A DNA stretch of 64,000 bases from Hypholoma sublateritium FD-334 SS-4 (taxonomy: Eukaryota > Basidiomycota > Agaricomycetes > Agaricales > Strophariaceae). Positions within the stretch are counted from its first letter, which is position 1, and the number at the start of each line of letters is the position of its first letter. Both the position numbers and the translations under genes were made by a program. Where the stretch lies: positions 62,001 to 126,000 of the forward strand of contig KN817544.1 of NCBI GenBank assembly GCA_000827495.1. The letters run 5' to 3'. A model generated the notes under the pieces. The model had not been told where the DNA came from. It ran no database searches and saw nothing but the letters and a program-made list of their open reading frames with translations. Below are positions 29,252 through 40,530 of the stretch, in pieces.

Positions 29252-29595
29252 ATAACACACGTGCATTAGCTCGCGAATGCAATCCAATATGCCATGCTGT
29301 AGTAAGTACTCTGAGATATGTATGGTTTATCTGTGTATGATACTTATTGGCTTGAATACAAAAAGAAATTTAGCTTCAAAAGCTTATATTATGTAATTAG
29401 AACATCAGATCTGAGGAAGTCCCACCCTTTGCCCACCCTGATCAAATCCTTCCTGTCAACTTCCTGTAGTTTTGCTGTAGTTCGACTCTTGACTCCTGAA
29501 GTAATTTCAACCAAATTTCAACCCCATTTCGCTTCTAAACCTGTACCATCTCTGGCAATGCTACGAGACTGAGGCTCTTTCGATTGGTTGGTAGA

Positions 29596-32545
29596 ATGGC
29601 CAAAAAAGCTGCTGCTGCTGCAAAGGCGGCAAAGAAAGTAAAAGCAGCACAAAAGGTTGAAAAGAAAGAGACCAAGAAAGTGTTGAAGGCCAAGGGCGCG
29701 GATAACGCGACGAAGGGCAAATCTAAAGCGAAGAAAGCAAATGACTCAGATACTGACGACGATGATCTCGAAGGGATCCTAGAGAAAGTAAGTAGCTTTA
29801 AGTAGCTCAAATCCGAAAATGAGTCCATTGATCTCTGCTCTCGTACGCAGATGCGGAAGGAATGGGAAGTCGCGCACACGGTGACTGAAGAGCTTGTTGA
29901 GGGACCTCCTACACGCCGGGCGAATGCTACACTTACAGCCTGTCCCCAAGGAAATCACCTATGGTGCATCGGCGGGGAATTCTTCAGCGAAGATGGACGA
30001 GCTGTGAGTTGACCTTGCCATTGCGTTTGCAATACTTCTTCCCTAACCACACTACAGTATTTCTACAACGATGTTTTCAGATACACTCCGGAAAAAGACG
30101 AATGGAGAAAATTTATTTCTCCAACATGTCCGGGCCCACGATCTGCTCATGCTGTCGTTGCTTCGCCCGGGGGAGGGGGGAAACTTTTTTTATTTGGTGA
30201 GTAATTAGTTGTTTCAATTCAGTGAAGAGTATAACCGAACAATCATAGGGGGCGAATTTTCTTCCCTGCACCAGAATAGTTTCCACCATTTCCGAGATTT
30301 CTGGTGCTTCGACATTACCACTCACCAATGGGACAGCATAGATACAAAAATACGGCCAAGTGCACGATCTGGGCATAGAATGGCAGTTTGGAAGCATTTA
30401 ATCATTCTGTTTGGCGGGTTCTATGATCCTGGGATAGTCAGTATGTATTCTCTTTGGTGGTTAATAATCTTTGGAAACATTATAGTCAGCCCGTTATCTG
30501 AACGACTTGTGGGTGTTCGATACACAAGAATACACGTGGACACAGGTTGAGCTCAAGGAAACAGATTCTAGGCCTTCGTAAGCCTTGTTTATGACTGTAA
30601 ATGCCATCTCACCTGAAAGATCTTATCCAGTCCTCGAAGTGGCTTTTCTTTCTTACCCTGCGCCGACGGTATTGTCCTTCACGGTCGGCAACTCGTTTAT
30701 GAGCTTGCTTGAATCTCTGAATAATTACCGTTAAAACTTACAGGCGGATATTGCAAGGAATATATGAAAGGAAAGCGGCCAGTCGGCGTTATGTTGGATG
30801 ATACTTGGTTACTTAAGTCAGGATTCTGATGATACGACTATCTGAGTTACTTACATGACTTACAGGATAACCCTCCCAACTGACGCAATTGCCTCTACCC
30901 CTACCACGCTGTTATCCAAAGCAGGACCTTCCAATACCTCAAAATTCTCCTCGAAGCCAATACCCCCAACTTCGAAGGCACCGGGAATTGTGTTCAAATG
31001 GGAAAAAAGGAAACGGCCGTCAGACGCATATTCTCCTTGCCTTCGTAGCGGCTGTACAATGACCCTCTGGACGTCAAAGGGTATGGGTGTCCTGTTTGGT
31101 GGCGTCACTGACGAAGACACAAGTGAAGAGGGTCTTGAAAGTGTATTCTGGAATGATTTGTAGGCATCCGCGTTTTTCTTGTACCTCAAGCTTTCATAAG
31201 CCACTCTGCAGATACGGGTATCAGCTAGTAGGCAAGGGCAAATGGACGAGCATGACGTTAAGGAAGCCCAAGGAAAAGGGCACAAAGAAGGCCGATAAAA
31301 AGAAGCCAAAGCAGCAAAAATGGGCCCAGAATGAAGATAACGAGGAAGAACCAAAGGACGGGGATGAGGAAATCGAGAGCGTGTGTTTGTCCACTTCGAT
31401 TCTTTTCTGAATAGTTGTTCACGCATTCCAGATTTCATCGATAGCTTCTAGAGGTCCCCAACCCCATCAACAGCAGTCCTTGGCAGCACATTCTTCAGAA
31501 GAGATAAGTAATATGGACGACCCACTCCTGACCATACCGTTGGTCAGATACAATGCAATGTTGGCTGTCCTACGGAACACGCTGTACATGTCAGTCCATT
31601 TACGCCCATCCAGACCTCTCTCTTACACGCTGCAGCTACGGCGGCATTTACGAACGTGGCTCGCGCGAATATACTCTGGATGATTTCTATTCTTTGGCGT
31701 TGGACAAAATGGATCGATATGTCTGCTTGAAAAAGAGCGACGTCGTCATACCGGATGGTGACATTGAGAGTAGCAGCGACGAAGATGAAGGTGAAGACGA
31801 CGACGACGACACTGATACCGACGACGAGCTGGACGATGAGGCAGAAACAGAGACCTTAGTCGAGTTTGACATGGACGCTGGGGACAAGGATGATGTTATA
31901 CCCGGGAAGGCTATCAACTCTATCCCAGAGGTACCAGACGAGGAATCACCCGCAGTCAGCGGAGTGCTCCCTACTTCCGAAGATCGAATAGAGGAGGACC
32001 AGGTCAGGAAACAAAATCGGCTTGCATTTTTAACTTCATTTTGATTTATTGGTATCAGAGTGCTTTGCGCAACCAAGCAGCCACGTTCATGGGAGTGTCC
32101 AAAGACAGCACTCGATCCGCTGAAGATATACAAAGCACACCTCTTCCTGGGGAGACGCTGGCGATGTTTTACGCCCGTTCTCGTGCGTCTAATTATTTAA
32201 CGCGCTTTTGGATTATGTATGCCATGGGCTAAGAAGTCATATCTTTCCTCAGGCGATTACTGGTCGCAGAAAGCAATTGGAAGCAGTAACAATAAAGGGA
32301 AGCAGCTACGTAGAGACGGATTTACGCTTGCAGAAGAGCGCTATGGTGTGTTTAATTTTCTTAAGGGCAATGCATCAGTTTGACCAATGCATTTTACAAT
32401 TTCCGCAGCGGCGTACAAACCTATACTCAAAGAGGTAGAAAAGATCCTCCAAGAAGCTGGTTTGGATGAGGAAGAGATGAGAAAAGGTGCGGCTGGAGGC
32501 CCTCAGGTTTCCGGGGGATCTGGATCAAGTCGTTATCGGAAATGA
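29596..32545 (+). CDS. Kelch-repeat protein of the KLHDC4/Kel3 type with DUF4110
   Basis: The N-terminus is strongly basic and Ala/Lys-rich (MAKKAAAAAKAAKKVKAA). A Kelch beta-propeller follows: LWCIGGEFFSEDG, YFYNDVFRYTPEKDEW, CPGPRSAHAVV, LFLFGGEFSS, FWCFDITTHQWDSI, RSGHRMAVWKHLIILFGG, and later MGVLFGGVTDE. After an acidic tract (about 31,750-31,870) come the DUF4110 elements, TLAMFYARSREYW and RRDGFTLAEERY once spliced, ending SSRYRK. This domain order is that of human KLHDC4 and yeast Kel3. About a dozen small introns; I estimate about 700 aa. Function in the family is poorly defined. It lies between the two SDR copies. Confidence 0.85.
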
Positions 32546-32721
32546 AATATAACACATAAATTGTACATGTGAGTAGGCAGGTCCTCTCCGCATTCTCGAG
32601 GCCGTTGAATTAATGTCTGACCAAGCACACCAAACCCACAGAGCAAAAATGTAACTCTAGATTTCTTCCTAGTGATATCTCTCTCATTTGCAGATTACTC
32701 GAATTGCCAAGACGCTTAAAA

Positions 32722-34071
32722 TTATGTCCCCTCGATACCTTGCAGCACTTCTAACATCCAGGCTCGGAAAGCATCAAATAAGTGCACACCGGCGTGCTTC
32801 GTACAGAAGGCGACAATTGCTTTGTAACGCGCAACTGGATCTGCACCTGTGGCAGCGAGCATTTTTGCTAAATCGACGGGACAGATGTATGGGGGTTGTC
32901 TCGCATCTTCCTTGAGCGATGCACTTCCTTGCATCGCACATGCGTAGTAAACGCAATGGTCCATCCCGAAGCAATGTCCCAGTTCATGAGCAGCTGTCCT
33001 GCACATACGGCCGAGCCAAAGGCCCTCGAGCACTGCGGTGGGCAGCAAACTATCGAAAGAAGGCAATGCCTGACATGCGGCCACAGCTGCGGTCAAGGGT
33101 GTCGCGTCCTCCGAGGATGCTGAAGAATCCAACGCTTTCTCATCCGGGTTCTGCGACCTCTTTGCTCTTTTCTTCGCTGGCTGTAGAGTGCTGGATTCGC
33201 AGAAAGTCCTTAGATAGGTTTGGCAATGTGACGCTGGCCATGCATGTGCTCGTTCCACCCCTTGCTTCGCATCTAGCATCGGATTGTACCTCGCGGACGA
33301 AACAACAGCGACGCGACTACCGCCGTATGCGCGGCCACATACGAATTCATCATCGACGCCTTCGTAGAGGTCGTAGTCGACGAGCAAGACGAGTGCATAT
33401 GCGTCGTCGGGAAGAATGCTGATGGCCGTGTCGAGCAAGTCATCTAGGTTCAACTGACGCGTAAATATGCGGTCCATAGACGCCCTCGTGCGAATTCGGA
33501 CGCATTCCGACGACGTGTTCAGGCCGATGTATCGAGGCGCACCTTTGGAGGCTTTGCTTTTGGTAGATGGGCTATCCCAACTGGCGAATGTTAGTGCCTC
33601 CTGGGGTAGTGCCCTGACGTGAATACCATGATAGAACGCGGCAAGATATTCAACAACGTCTATTGTCTTCGGTGGTCGCACGTTGAGATTGTCCGAGCCA
33701 GCAGGAATTGTCCAAGTTCGCATGAAATCTGCATCGGGACCTATCGTCGGAGAGGTCGCAACATACACTGTTTTTCGTTCGAGAGTAATAGGATTCCTTT
33801 CTTTCAGACGAATCCACTGTCGAAGACTTTGAGGGGGGGCTTTTGGATCCAACGCTAGGTCGTCGTCGGGCAATACCAACGGCGCAGGGAATGTTGTTGC
33901 GCGCGGCGCATCACTGGCCTTCGAGCTGTGTGCAAGGGCGGCAGATAGTCGTTGTTGCTCTGTGGGTCGCTTGTAGCCTGCTTGAGAAGAATGGTCGCTG
34001 GATTCCAGACAAAGTTTCGGGTGAAGGCAAGGTGACGAGTCTAATTTCTCCTTCTTTCTTGGATCCATCAA
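32722..34071 (-). CDS. Archaemetzincin (peptidase family M54)
   Basis: Single exon, 449 aa. The zinc-protease signature is clear: AAHELGHCFGMDHCVYYAC fits HExxHxxGxxH with the adjacent conserved cysteine, and the later CPVDLAKML gives the second metal-site cysteine region of archaelysins. The N-terminal 70 residues are polar. The middle holds VLLVDYDLYEGVDDEFVCGRAYGG, the conserved strand and helix before the active site. It is longer than archaeal members (about 200 aa), as eukaryotic AMZ proteins are, and has a Ser/Lys-rich insert (RAKRSQNPDEKALDSSASSE). Starts at MMDPRKKEK; the second Met is equally possible. Intron absence contrasts with all its neighbours. Divergent from SDR copy 2 (400 bp apart). 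Substrate unknown. Confidence 0.9.
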   Translation of the reverse strand: MMDPRKKEKLDSSPCLHPKLCLESSDHSSQAGYKRPTEQQRLSAALAHSSKASDAPRATTFPAPLVLPDDDLALDPKAPPQSLRQWIRLKERNPITLERKTVYVATSPTIGPDADFMRTWTIPAGSDNLNVRPPKTIDVVEYLAAFYHGIHVRALPQEALTFASWDSPSTKSKASKGAPRYIGLNTSSECVRIRTRASMDRIFTRQLNLDDLLDTAISILPDDAYALVLLVDYDLYEGVDDEFVCGRAYGGSRVAVVSSARYNPMLDAKQGVERAHAWPASHCQTYLRTFCESSTLQPAKKRAKRSQNPDEKALDSSASSEDATPLTAAVAACQALPSFDSLLPTAVLEGLWLGRMCRTAAHELGHCFGMDHCVYYACAMQGSASLKEDARQPPYICPVDLAKMLAATGADPVARYKAIVAFCTKHAGVHLFDAFRAWMLEVLQGIEGT

Positions 34072-34389
34072 AGTGACCGTCGTCGACGGTCAATCCGACT
34101 GGATCTGACCAATGAGGCTTTACCGGTACCGCGTGTTAGTGGTGGCCTTGCATGAAAATTCCCATGGGTTTAGACAATGCGGCGTGAATACGAATTGAAA
34201 ACAGTAATGAGCCGCCGCGACGCGTGTCGTGAGCTTCAAAGGGCACGTCGACGCGCGTTGCGCAGTTGGTGGCGGCACCAGCGGCACTCGATCAAATATG
34301 CCGGCTAGATACTTCCGCAACCGACTTGATTAGACAAGACACTTAGTTTGCGCTCAGCGCTCTCCCCCCTCTGCGAGCTTTCTGTGGGC

Positions 34390-34396
34390 TATAAAG
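34390..34396 (+). promoter_or_regulatory. TATA-like box of the second SDR gene
   Basis: tataaag lies 82 bases before the start codon of SDR copy 2, within the spacer shared with the divergent archaemetzincin. Confidence 0.45.
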
Positions 34397-34471
34397 AGTC
34401 TTCTTCATCAACCTCAACGGAACACAGAAAATCGTGACAGAAAGCCTCTGAACACTTTAAACGCTGGCAAT

Positions 34472-35322
34472 ATGTCCAAAGTCATTCTCGTAACTGGTAT
34501 GTATGCCACAAAATGCTGTCTCCGGGATCTTATCCTAATCAAAGCTCAAACTGGCCGAATCGCCCAGGTGCCAACACTGGTATTGGCTTTGAGCTAGTGC
34601 GATTACTCGCCGAGAAGAACCATATCGTTTATCTCGCTGCTAGGAATAGTAAAACCGGGCAAGAAGCTGCGTAAGTGTTGACCTCGCGCAGTCCTGCAGA
34701 GTTGCTAATAAGCACATCCATCAGCGAGAAACTACAGGCAGAAGGGCACAAATCAGTAAAATTTGTAACCCTCGATGTGACCAAGCTTCCCACAATTCAA
34801 GCAGCAAGGGAGACGATCGAAAAGGCCGAAGGCAGACTCGACGTTCTCGTTAACAATGCTGGTATTGCAAAATTCGGGTCAGACGAGAACGCCTTGACAA
34901 TCGACCCAGCCATCATCCGCGATACAATGGAGACCAACTTCTACGGACTCATTCAAACATGCCAGACCTTTGTACCCCTCCTTCGAAAGTCGACCAATGG
35001 GGTCATCGTCAATGTTTCCACTGACATGGCGTCGAACGCGTATCAGGCACGCCCTGATGCTTTTTTGCACGTCGTTGCGTATAACACAAGTAAGGCGGCT
35101 GCGAACTCGTACTCCATCGCACTTGCACAAGAACTCAAGTCGGAAGGCATCAAATTAAATGTAGTTACGCCTGGTTTCACCTCGACACAGTTGAATGGTT
35201 TCGGAGATGGTGGAAAGACGGCCAAGGAAGGAGCTCTGTCGATCCTTCCCCTCGCTCTCATTGACAAGGATGGCCCAACTTGCCAATTCCATGACTGGAA
35301 TGGAAAGGTATTCCCTTGGTAG
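34472..35322 (+). CDS. Short-chain dehydrogenase/reductase, copy 2
   Basis: Three exons (34472-34496, 34568-34670, 34725-35322) give 241 aa. The first two exons have exactly the same lengths as in copy 1 (25 and 103 nt). Motifs: VTGANTGIG cofactor loop, LDVLVNNAGIAKFG, METNFYGLIQTC, NVSTDMAS with the catalytic Ser, AYNTSKAAANSY with the YxxxK pair, and LNVVTPGFTSTQLNGF. The end WNGKVFPW parallels GNEFPW of copy 1. All catalytic residues are present. Kelch and archaemetzincin genes now separate it from copy 1, so the duplication is not recent or was followed by rearrangement. Substrate unknown. Confidence 0.92.
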
Positions 35323-35596
35323 ATGCCTGATAATCTTAAAACATTTGTGTATAAATTTGCGTACCATATTCCGAGTTGAAGCAAAGTTGAAGTACCATGG
35401 AGTGAATGCAGATATTCGCCCCTAACCGTTGCTCTGATGTCATCATCATGGTTCCGGGCCGCTTGCGACTACGCCATTCAGTGTCATCATTGGCAAACTT
35501 GAACTTGTGGCAGGCAAATGGCAACCAGAAGGTTAGCTCTCAGAGTAAGCTCTCTGTCTTCTCCACCCACCATATCTATGTGTTGGGTTTTTTGAC

Positions 35597-37799
35597 ATGA
35601 CTTTACCCACTAAAGGCCGCTCAACTCGACCGCAGTCAGCAAACTATGGCTCCGCAGGACCAAGCAGGATACCAGACGATGATATACCCAACGAACCACA
35701 GCCTGGGCTTCAACGCGGCCTCTCTGCAAGACAAGTTCAGATGATTGCTATCGCAGGAACGATAGGGACGGGGCTCTTTCTCGGTACAGGACGCTCTTTA
35801 GCACAGGGTGGACCCGCCAGTATGCTCATCTGCTATTCCATCATCGGTTTCATCGTCTATGTGACTCTTCTACTGCTCGGAGAAATGGCAACACAATATC
35901 CAGTTGCCGGATCTTTCAATGCATACACTACTAGATTCTTCTCGCCGGCTTACGGATTCTCACTGGCGTGGAATTATTGGTTCAACGACGCCGTTTCAGT
36001 AGCCTCCGATCTTACGGCGGCACAGCTTGTCCTGCAGTTCTGGCAGGTCAAGCATGCATGGGTAGTCAGCGCATTGTTTTGGGTCTTCCTTGTCGGCGTG
36101 AATGCACTGCATGTCAGAGGGTACGGAGAACTGGGTAAGTAATTTAAATCATAACCATCTATTTAACAGGTTTATTTGATATTCGGGCTGTGGCAGAATA
36201 TTGGCTATCTTCTCTCAAGATTGTTACTGTCATTCTATTTGTGATAGTCGGAGCCTTAGTCAATCTTGGACTTAATCCGGAGCAAGAATTCATCGGCTTC
36301 GCTAACTGGCGCATTGCGGGCGCACCTTTCGTTGGTGGATTCGGTGGATTCGCGCAGGTGTTTGTCACAGCTAGCTTCGCCTGTAGGTAGTCCTACTGCT
36401 GCGATGTGCTCGATGAATCTCATATTTTACTCCTTCAGTCGGAGGCACGGAAAGTCTGGGTATCACTGCCGGAGAAACAAAGAACCCTTCCAAGAATATG
36501 CCTCGGGTCGTGAAGCTTGTCTTCTGGAGAATCATGATTTTCTACATCTTAACCATTTTGATTATCGGTCTGAATGGTACGAAGAATAATTCAGACTTCT
36601 CTAAGTGGGGCTGAGAGAGCTAACGTTTCTCAACTCAGTTCCTTGGAATTATCCCGGCCTGTCCAATAGAAGTACGACGACCTCTCCGTTCACTATCGTC
36701 TTCAGAACAGCCGGTTCAAGTGAGTAGCTTTTACGATACCAATCACCTCGAAGCTAAATCATCGGCGGTTTCTAGATGCGGCGGCGTCGTTCATGAACAC
36801 AGTGGTCCTTACATCCGTAATATCTGCCGGAAACCACGCTTTATTCGCAGGAACGAGGGTGCTTTACGGTACGTACAGTCTGCACTCTCGTCTCTGTCTG
36901 AGTTTTCATCCGTATATGCTAGGTCTATCGGTGACCACCCCACGCCAGGCGCCGAAAATATTTTCATGGACCACCGCCGCCGGAACACCGCTACCGGCGC
37001 TGCTTATGACTAGCAGCGTGAGCGCTCTGTGCTTCTTCAGTAGCTTCATCGGTAGTGGAGAGCTGTGGGGATGGCTGCAGAATATTGTCGGGGTTTCGAA
37101 TCAAGTGAGTAGTCGATATTCTCAATAGTCATGCACCTGCCGACTCGAGCTTCAGATTGCTTGGCTGTCTATCGGTCTTTCCAGCTGGAGATTCCGCAAA
37201 GCGTGGATCAGACAAGGGCGCTCACTCGACGAACTCAAGTTTCGCGCATCATGGACCTGGCCCTGGGGTCCGCCTTTTGTCGTGAGTAAAGTACCTCCAG
37301 TAGTCTAAACTAAGTTAACGAAGACAAAAAATACAGATAATCTCCGTTTTTACTCTCATTCTGAGTAAGTATTGACCAAAACGCGAAGAAATGACTTATA
37401 TTCATTCGGTCAACAGTCCAAGGATGGTCATCCGTTATCCCGAAGTTCGCTCCGCTCCACTTCATCTCTTTCTATGTGGAGCTCCCTATCATGGCCTTCA
37501 TGTTCATTGCGTGGCTGTACTTCAAGCGCCCGGCTCCGCACGATTACCTGGCTGTAGAGGATGCCCCGCTGCTTCAGTCCGATGACCATATCAGCGCAAG
37601 CTCGGTGACGGCAATTACGTCAACCTCGCTCAGGAGGTCGAAGTTCCACGACTTGGTGGACGTGGACAGTGTAGATCTCTATACTGATGAATACATGGAG
37701 GACGAGCGGGATGCGGCAGAGGAAGACGAGGTGGCGCAGCGCTTGAAATCTCAAGGGCCGAGGAGGTGGCTATGGTCGCTCTACTATTGGTTCGTGTAG
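35597..37799 (+). CDS. Amino acid permease, fungal YAT/APC family
   Basis: Plasma-membrane amino acid/proton symporter. The cytosolic N-terminus leads to QRGLSARQVQMIAIAGTIGT, the signature of the first helix in yeast-type permeases, and GLFLGTGRSLAQGGPASMLI. Further hallmarks are YVTLLLLGEMATQYP, SFNAYTTRFFSPAYGFSLAW and NYWFNDAVSVASDL. After splicing follow FGGTESLGITAGETKNPSKN and SVISAGNHALFAGTRVLYGL. Twelve membrane segments can be counted across about eight exons. The C-terminal tail is acidic (EDERDAAEEDE) and ends RRWLWSLYYWFV. I estimate 560-580 aa, normal for the family. Substrate specificity cannot be told from sequence. Confidence 0.92.
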
Positions 37800-37943
37800 A
37801 TCGAATCTGAGTTATTGTAACTTCAATCTATTACTATGTTGAACTTGTAATAGGCGTGCAATCAGCACCGAGGATTTAAGATTTTTTATTTAGTCGTGAG
37901 TAGCGAAGATTTCGGGGATTTCTTATGATATAGATGTCGAAAA

Positions 37944-39438
37944 TTAAGGCAGACATTGAGAGTAGTAAGCTGTTTATAAGTTGCGTTAGCCAGTTTTATC
38001 ACCTTTCCGACACGGGCAACATACCATTGGAGACTTTGCAGGTACCTGACGCACACGTAGTTGGTCCACTAGTAATTATCACAAGCGTCGTCGGAGTGAA
38101 TCAGTACTACAGAAAGTAAAACAACTCACGTCCATCCAGTCCCACCGCATTGCCCGTAGAGCGAAGCACCCCCAGCGGTGGTCGTCGGCCCTACCGAGGT
38201 GGTGGTGGGGCTAGTTTTTGTTATAGTAGTGATGGGTATGGTTGTAGAAGTAGTAGTGCCGACAGTAGTCGTTCCGCTGCTGGCAGTGGTAGTGCCACTG
38301 CCACCCCCGGGCACAACGATGGGCACGGTCGAGGGTTGCAGTTTGGTGTTCCATGTTGCGGTGGTCGGATACACCGTGGTGGCGATGGTGGGCACCGACG
38401 AGCCGTAAGGCGTGGGCCCGGGAACTATAAACGCGGCGTCAGTCAACTTTTATGTAGTATTGTATGAAGGGGAGGGGATCTCTGACTGACTCTGGTATGT
38501 TGTGAGGGACTGGTAGATGTTGATCTCGATCCCTGGGTCGGTGGCGCTGTAAGCGCCCGGGAATTTGACGGTGGGGGGCTTGGCAGTCCCAGCTCCGACA
38601 ACGTTGATCTGGAAGCATCCGGGGTAGAATTGGGCGCCACCGACACTGCTCGCCGTGTGCAAAGCTAAAGCAGGCATCAGACAATGTGGGGGGCACCCCT
38701 CATATCTACGGCGACTCACCAATGACTTCGGCGCGGAGGAGATAATTTCCAGGTGCGATGTCCGCAGGAATTTGGAATGTGTAATGGCCACAGTTATTCT
38801 AGTACCCTTCCCGTGAGTATCCCATGTCTTGGGTAGCGCAAGACTAGACATACGTTGAGAACTTGCACTGCCCAATAGTCAGGATTGTTGGAGACCAGTC
38901 CGCTCTCGGAAACCTTGAACCAGTTGGCACTGGATGCAACTGCACTTGTGGCGTCGCTCACTGCGGCCATATACGCCTATAAAAGTGTGAGATACATGTT
39001 CCAAGCTATCTAAAATTTGAGCGAACAGTGATGGGCCCGTAATGGGCACCTCCAATGGCTTCGTTGGCGCAACTACGGTCACCGTTTTGCTGATGCATTT
39101 CGACGGTCACTGTGTCGCCAGCTTGAACGTTGATTGTCAGTATATATAGAGAAATCACCGGAGACTATGCGGTACCGTTTACTGGGCACACTCCAGCACT
39201 GGAACTAGCGACATTGCAAGCGATGTCCTACAATATAACAGTCAGCATGCGGGTGGGTGATAGAAGATGGACAACATACCGCGGTAGTGACACTGGTGAC
39301 TGGCGAGTTACTAACAGGCAGGCGGGCGCATGAGTTGCCTGCGTCGACCGATCCGATCCAAAACTGCTGAAAGGTGGCATGAGCAGAGACGGACGCAATG
39401 AAAGCTGCTGAGGCGGCGATGGGAGCCCGAAGATGCAT
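37944..39438 (-). CDS. AA9 lytic polysaccharide monooxygenase with CBM1
   Basis: Secreted copper enzyme that cleaves cellulose oxidatively. Signal peptide MHLRAPIAASAAFIASVSA is followed by the mature N-terminal His (HATFQQFWIG), one half of the copper histidine brace. Later exons give DIACNVASSSAGVCPVN, GDTVTVEMHQQNGD, the second copper His in IGGAHYGPITVY, NCGHYTFQIP, LLRAEVIALH and the axial Tyr region QFYPGCFQINV. A Thr/Ser/Gly linker (TTTVGTTTSTTIPITTITK) leads to a CBM1: [20 protein letters not shown], then KVSNAYYSQCLP before the stop at 37944. The last part of the module is split by two small introns, so an unspliced reading seems to truncate it; spliced, it is complete. About eight introns in total. 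Confidence 0.93.
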
Positions 39439-39496
39439 ATTAACAACGACAGAGACGACGAAGGTCTTAACGCCCAGATGTCGATTCTGTGGCTGG

Positions 39497-39504
39497 CTTT
39501 ATAG
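39497..39504 (-). promoter_or_regulatory. TATA-like box of the AA9 gene
   Basis: On the minus strand ctataaag lies about 60 bases before the AA9 start codon. A clear TATA box fits an inducible secreted enzyme. Confidence 0.45.
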
Positions 39505-40530
39505 AACACAAGGGTAATTTCCGAGTCTGGGAGATATAGAGTCCCGGGTGAAAACCAACGACCAGTACTTGATTTGTTTGCCCGAGAAGCGCTTAGAGGA
39601 CTGTTCGGAGAAATTGTAACCCATGGCATAGGGACCATGATGGATTTCTGTATGTCCGTATACCAGTCAAGTACCAGTAGAATATATAACGGATCGGGAC
39701 TAGGACCCATAAAGAAGCGACGTTTCTCGGGAAAGGGTAAGATGGATGTATTGCAATGGTCCCGGAAAAATAAGCTCATATGGATGCAGTATATCTGAGG
39801 TCACGTAGGCCGGTGTGAGCTTGCTGTATCCGTACATTTTCCGCCCTTCCATGATGTTGCCATACAAGCTTCGAGAACAAGCAGTTTCTGCGGTCTTGGC
39901 GTCAAAAGATGAAAAGTGCCAAGCAGAAGACAGGTCGGGGAGAGATTCCGAAAACTGACGGAGGAGACATGTGCCACTTGGAAAGCTATTTGTTTGAATC
40001 ATCCTGCAAGGAAAAGACGGTTTTCCGGTACACCAAGCTGCAGATGACGCTGGGCAGGTGGTTGAAGCATTTCGAGAGCATACAGGAGGTGAGCGTCTTC
40101 CAGACATAGAGGCCAGCCAGAACATCTAAGAGGCGAAAATCAAGCACCGAATATCTGAGTGCCTTGCCATAGAGCTTCGACTTCGGAGGCGAAGGTCACG
40201 GTCAAAGGCATCCAACCGACACAAGCTTGGCTGATTCTTGGCGCTTGTTGAAATTTGGTACTCCCGGGCTCGGAACCCGGCCGGCATTTCTTTACACTGT
40301 TCAATTCAAACGCTTCCTCGACCCACTGGTAATTATTGGACACTCAAACTTGACTTATATTGACCGTGAGTATCACTGCTTTATGCTTCTCGTACAGATT
40401 TGCTGGTTAGAAAGAAAGAACTGAATGCAGATGTATTCATGATGTTGCCAATGCGCGCGAGGGTACGCGTTGTATGCACTATCTGTGGCACTGGATTCTG
40501 CGTTGCAGGCAAGTTGCAGGACGGGATCTC
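39505..40530. other. Intergenic region
   Basis: No supported gene. A 141-codon minus frame (39700-40125) has no domain, signal peptide or splice partner. A GC hairpin at about 40,261-40,282 was examined as a tRNA and rejected. Confidence 0.35.

Noticed and set aside
30860..31438. Antisense frame of 192 codons opposite the Kelch gene
   Set aside because: Overlaps verified Kelch and linker exons; Ser/Arg-rich composition is typical of a reversed Lys/Glu-rich strand.
40257..40285. GC hairpin resembling a tRNA T-arm on the minus strand
   Set aside because: The seven-base loop lacks the purine-A pattern of the TpsiC loop, and no A box, D-arm or acceptor stem pairs around it.
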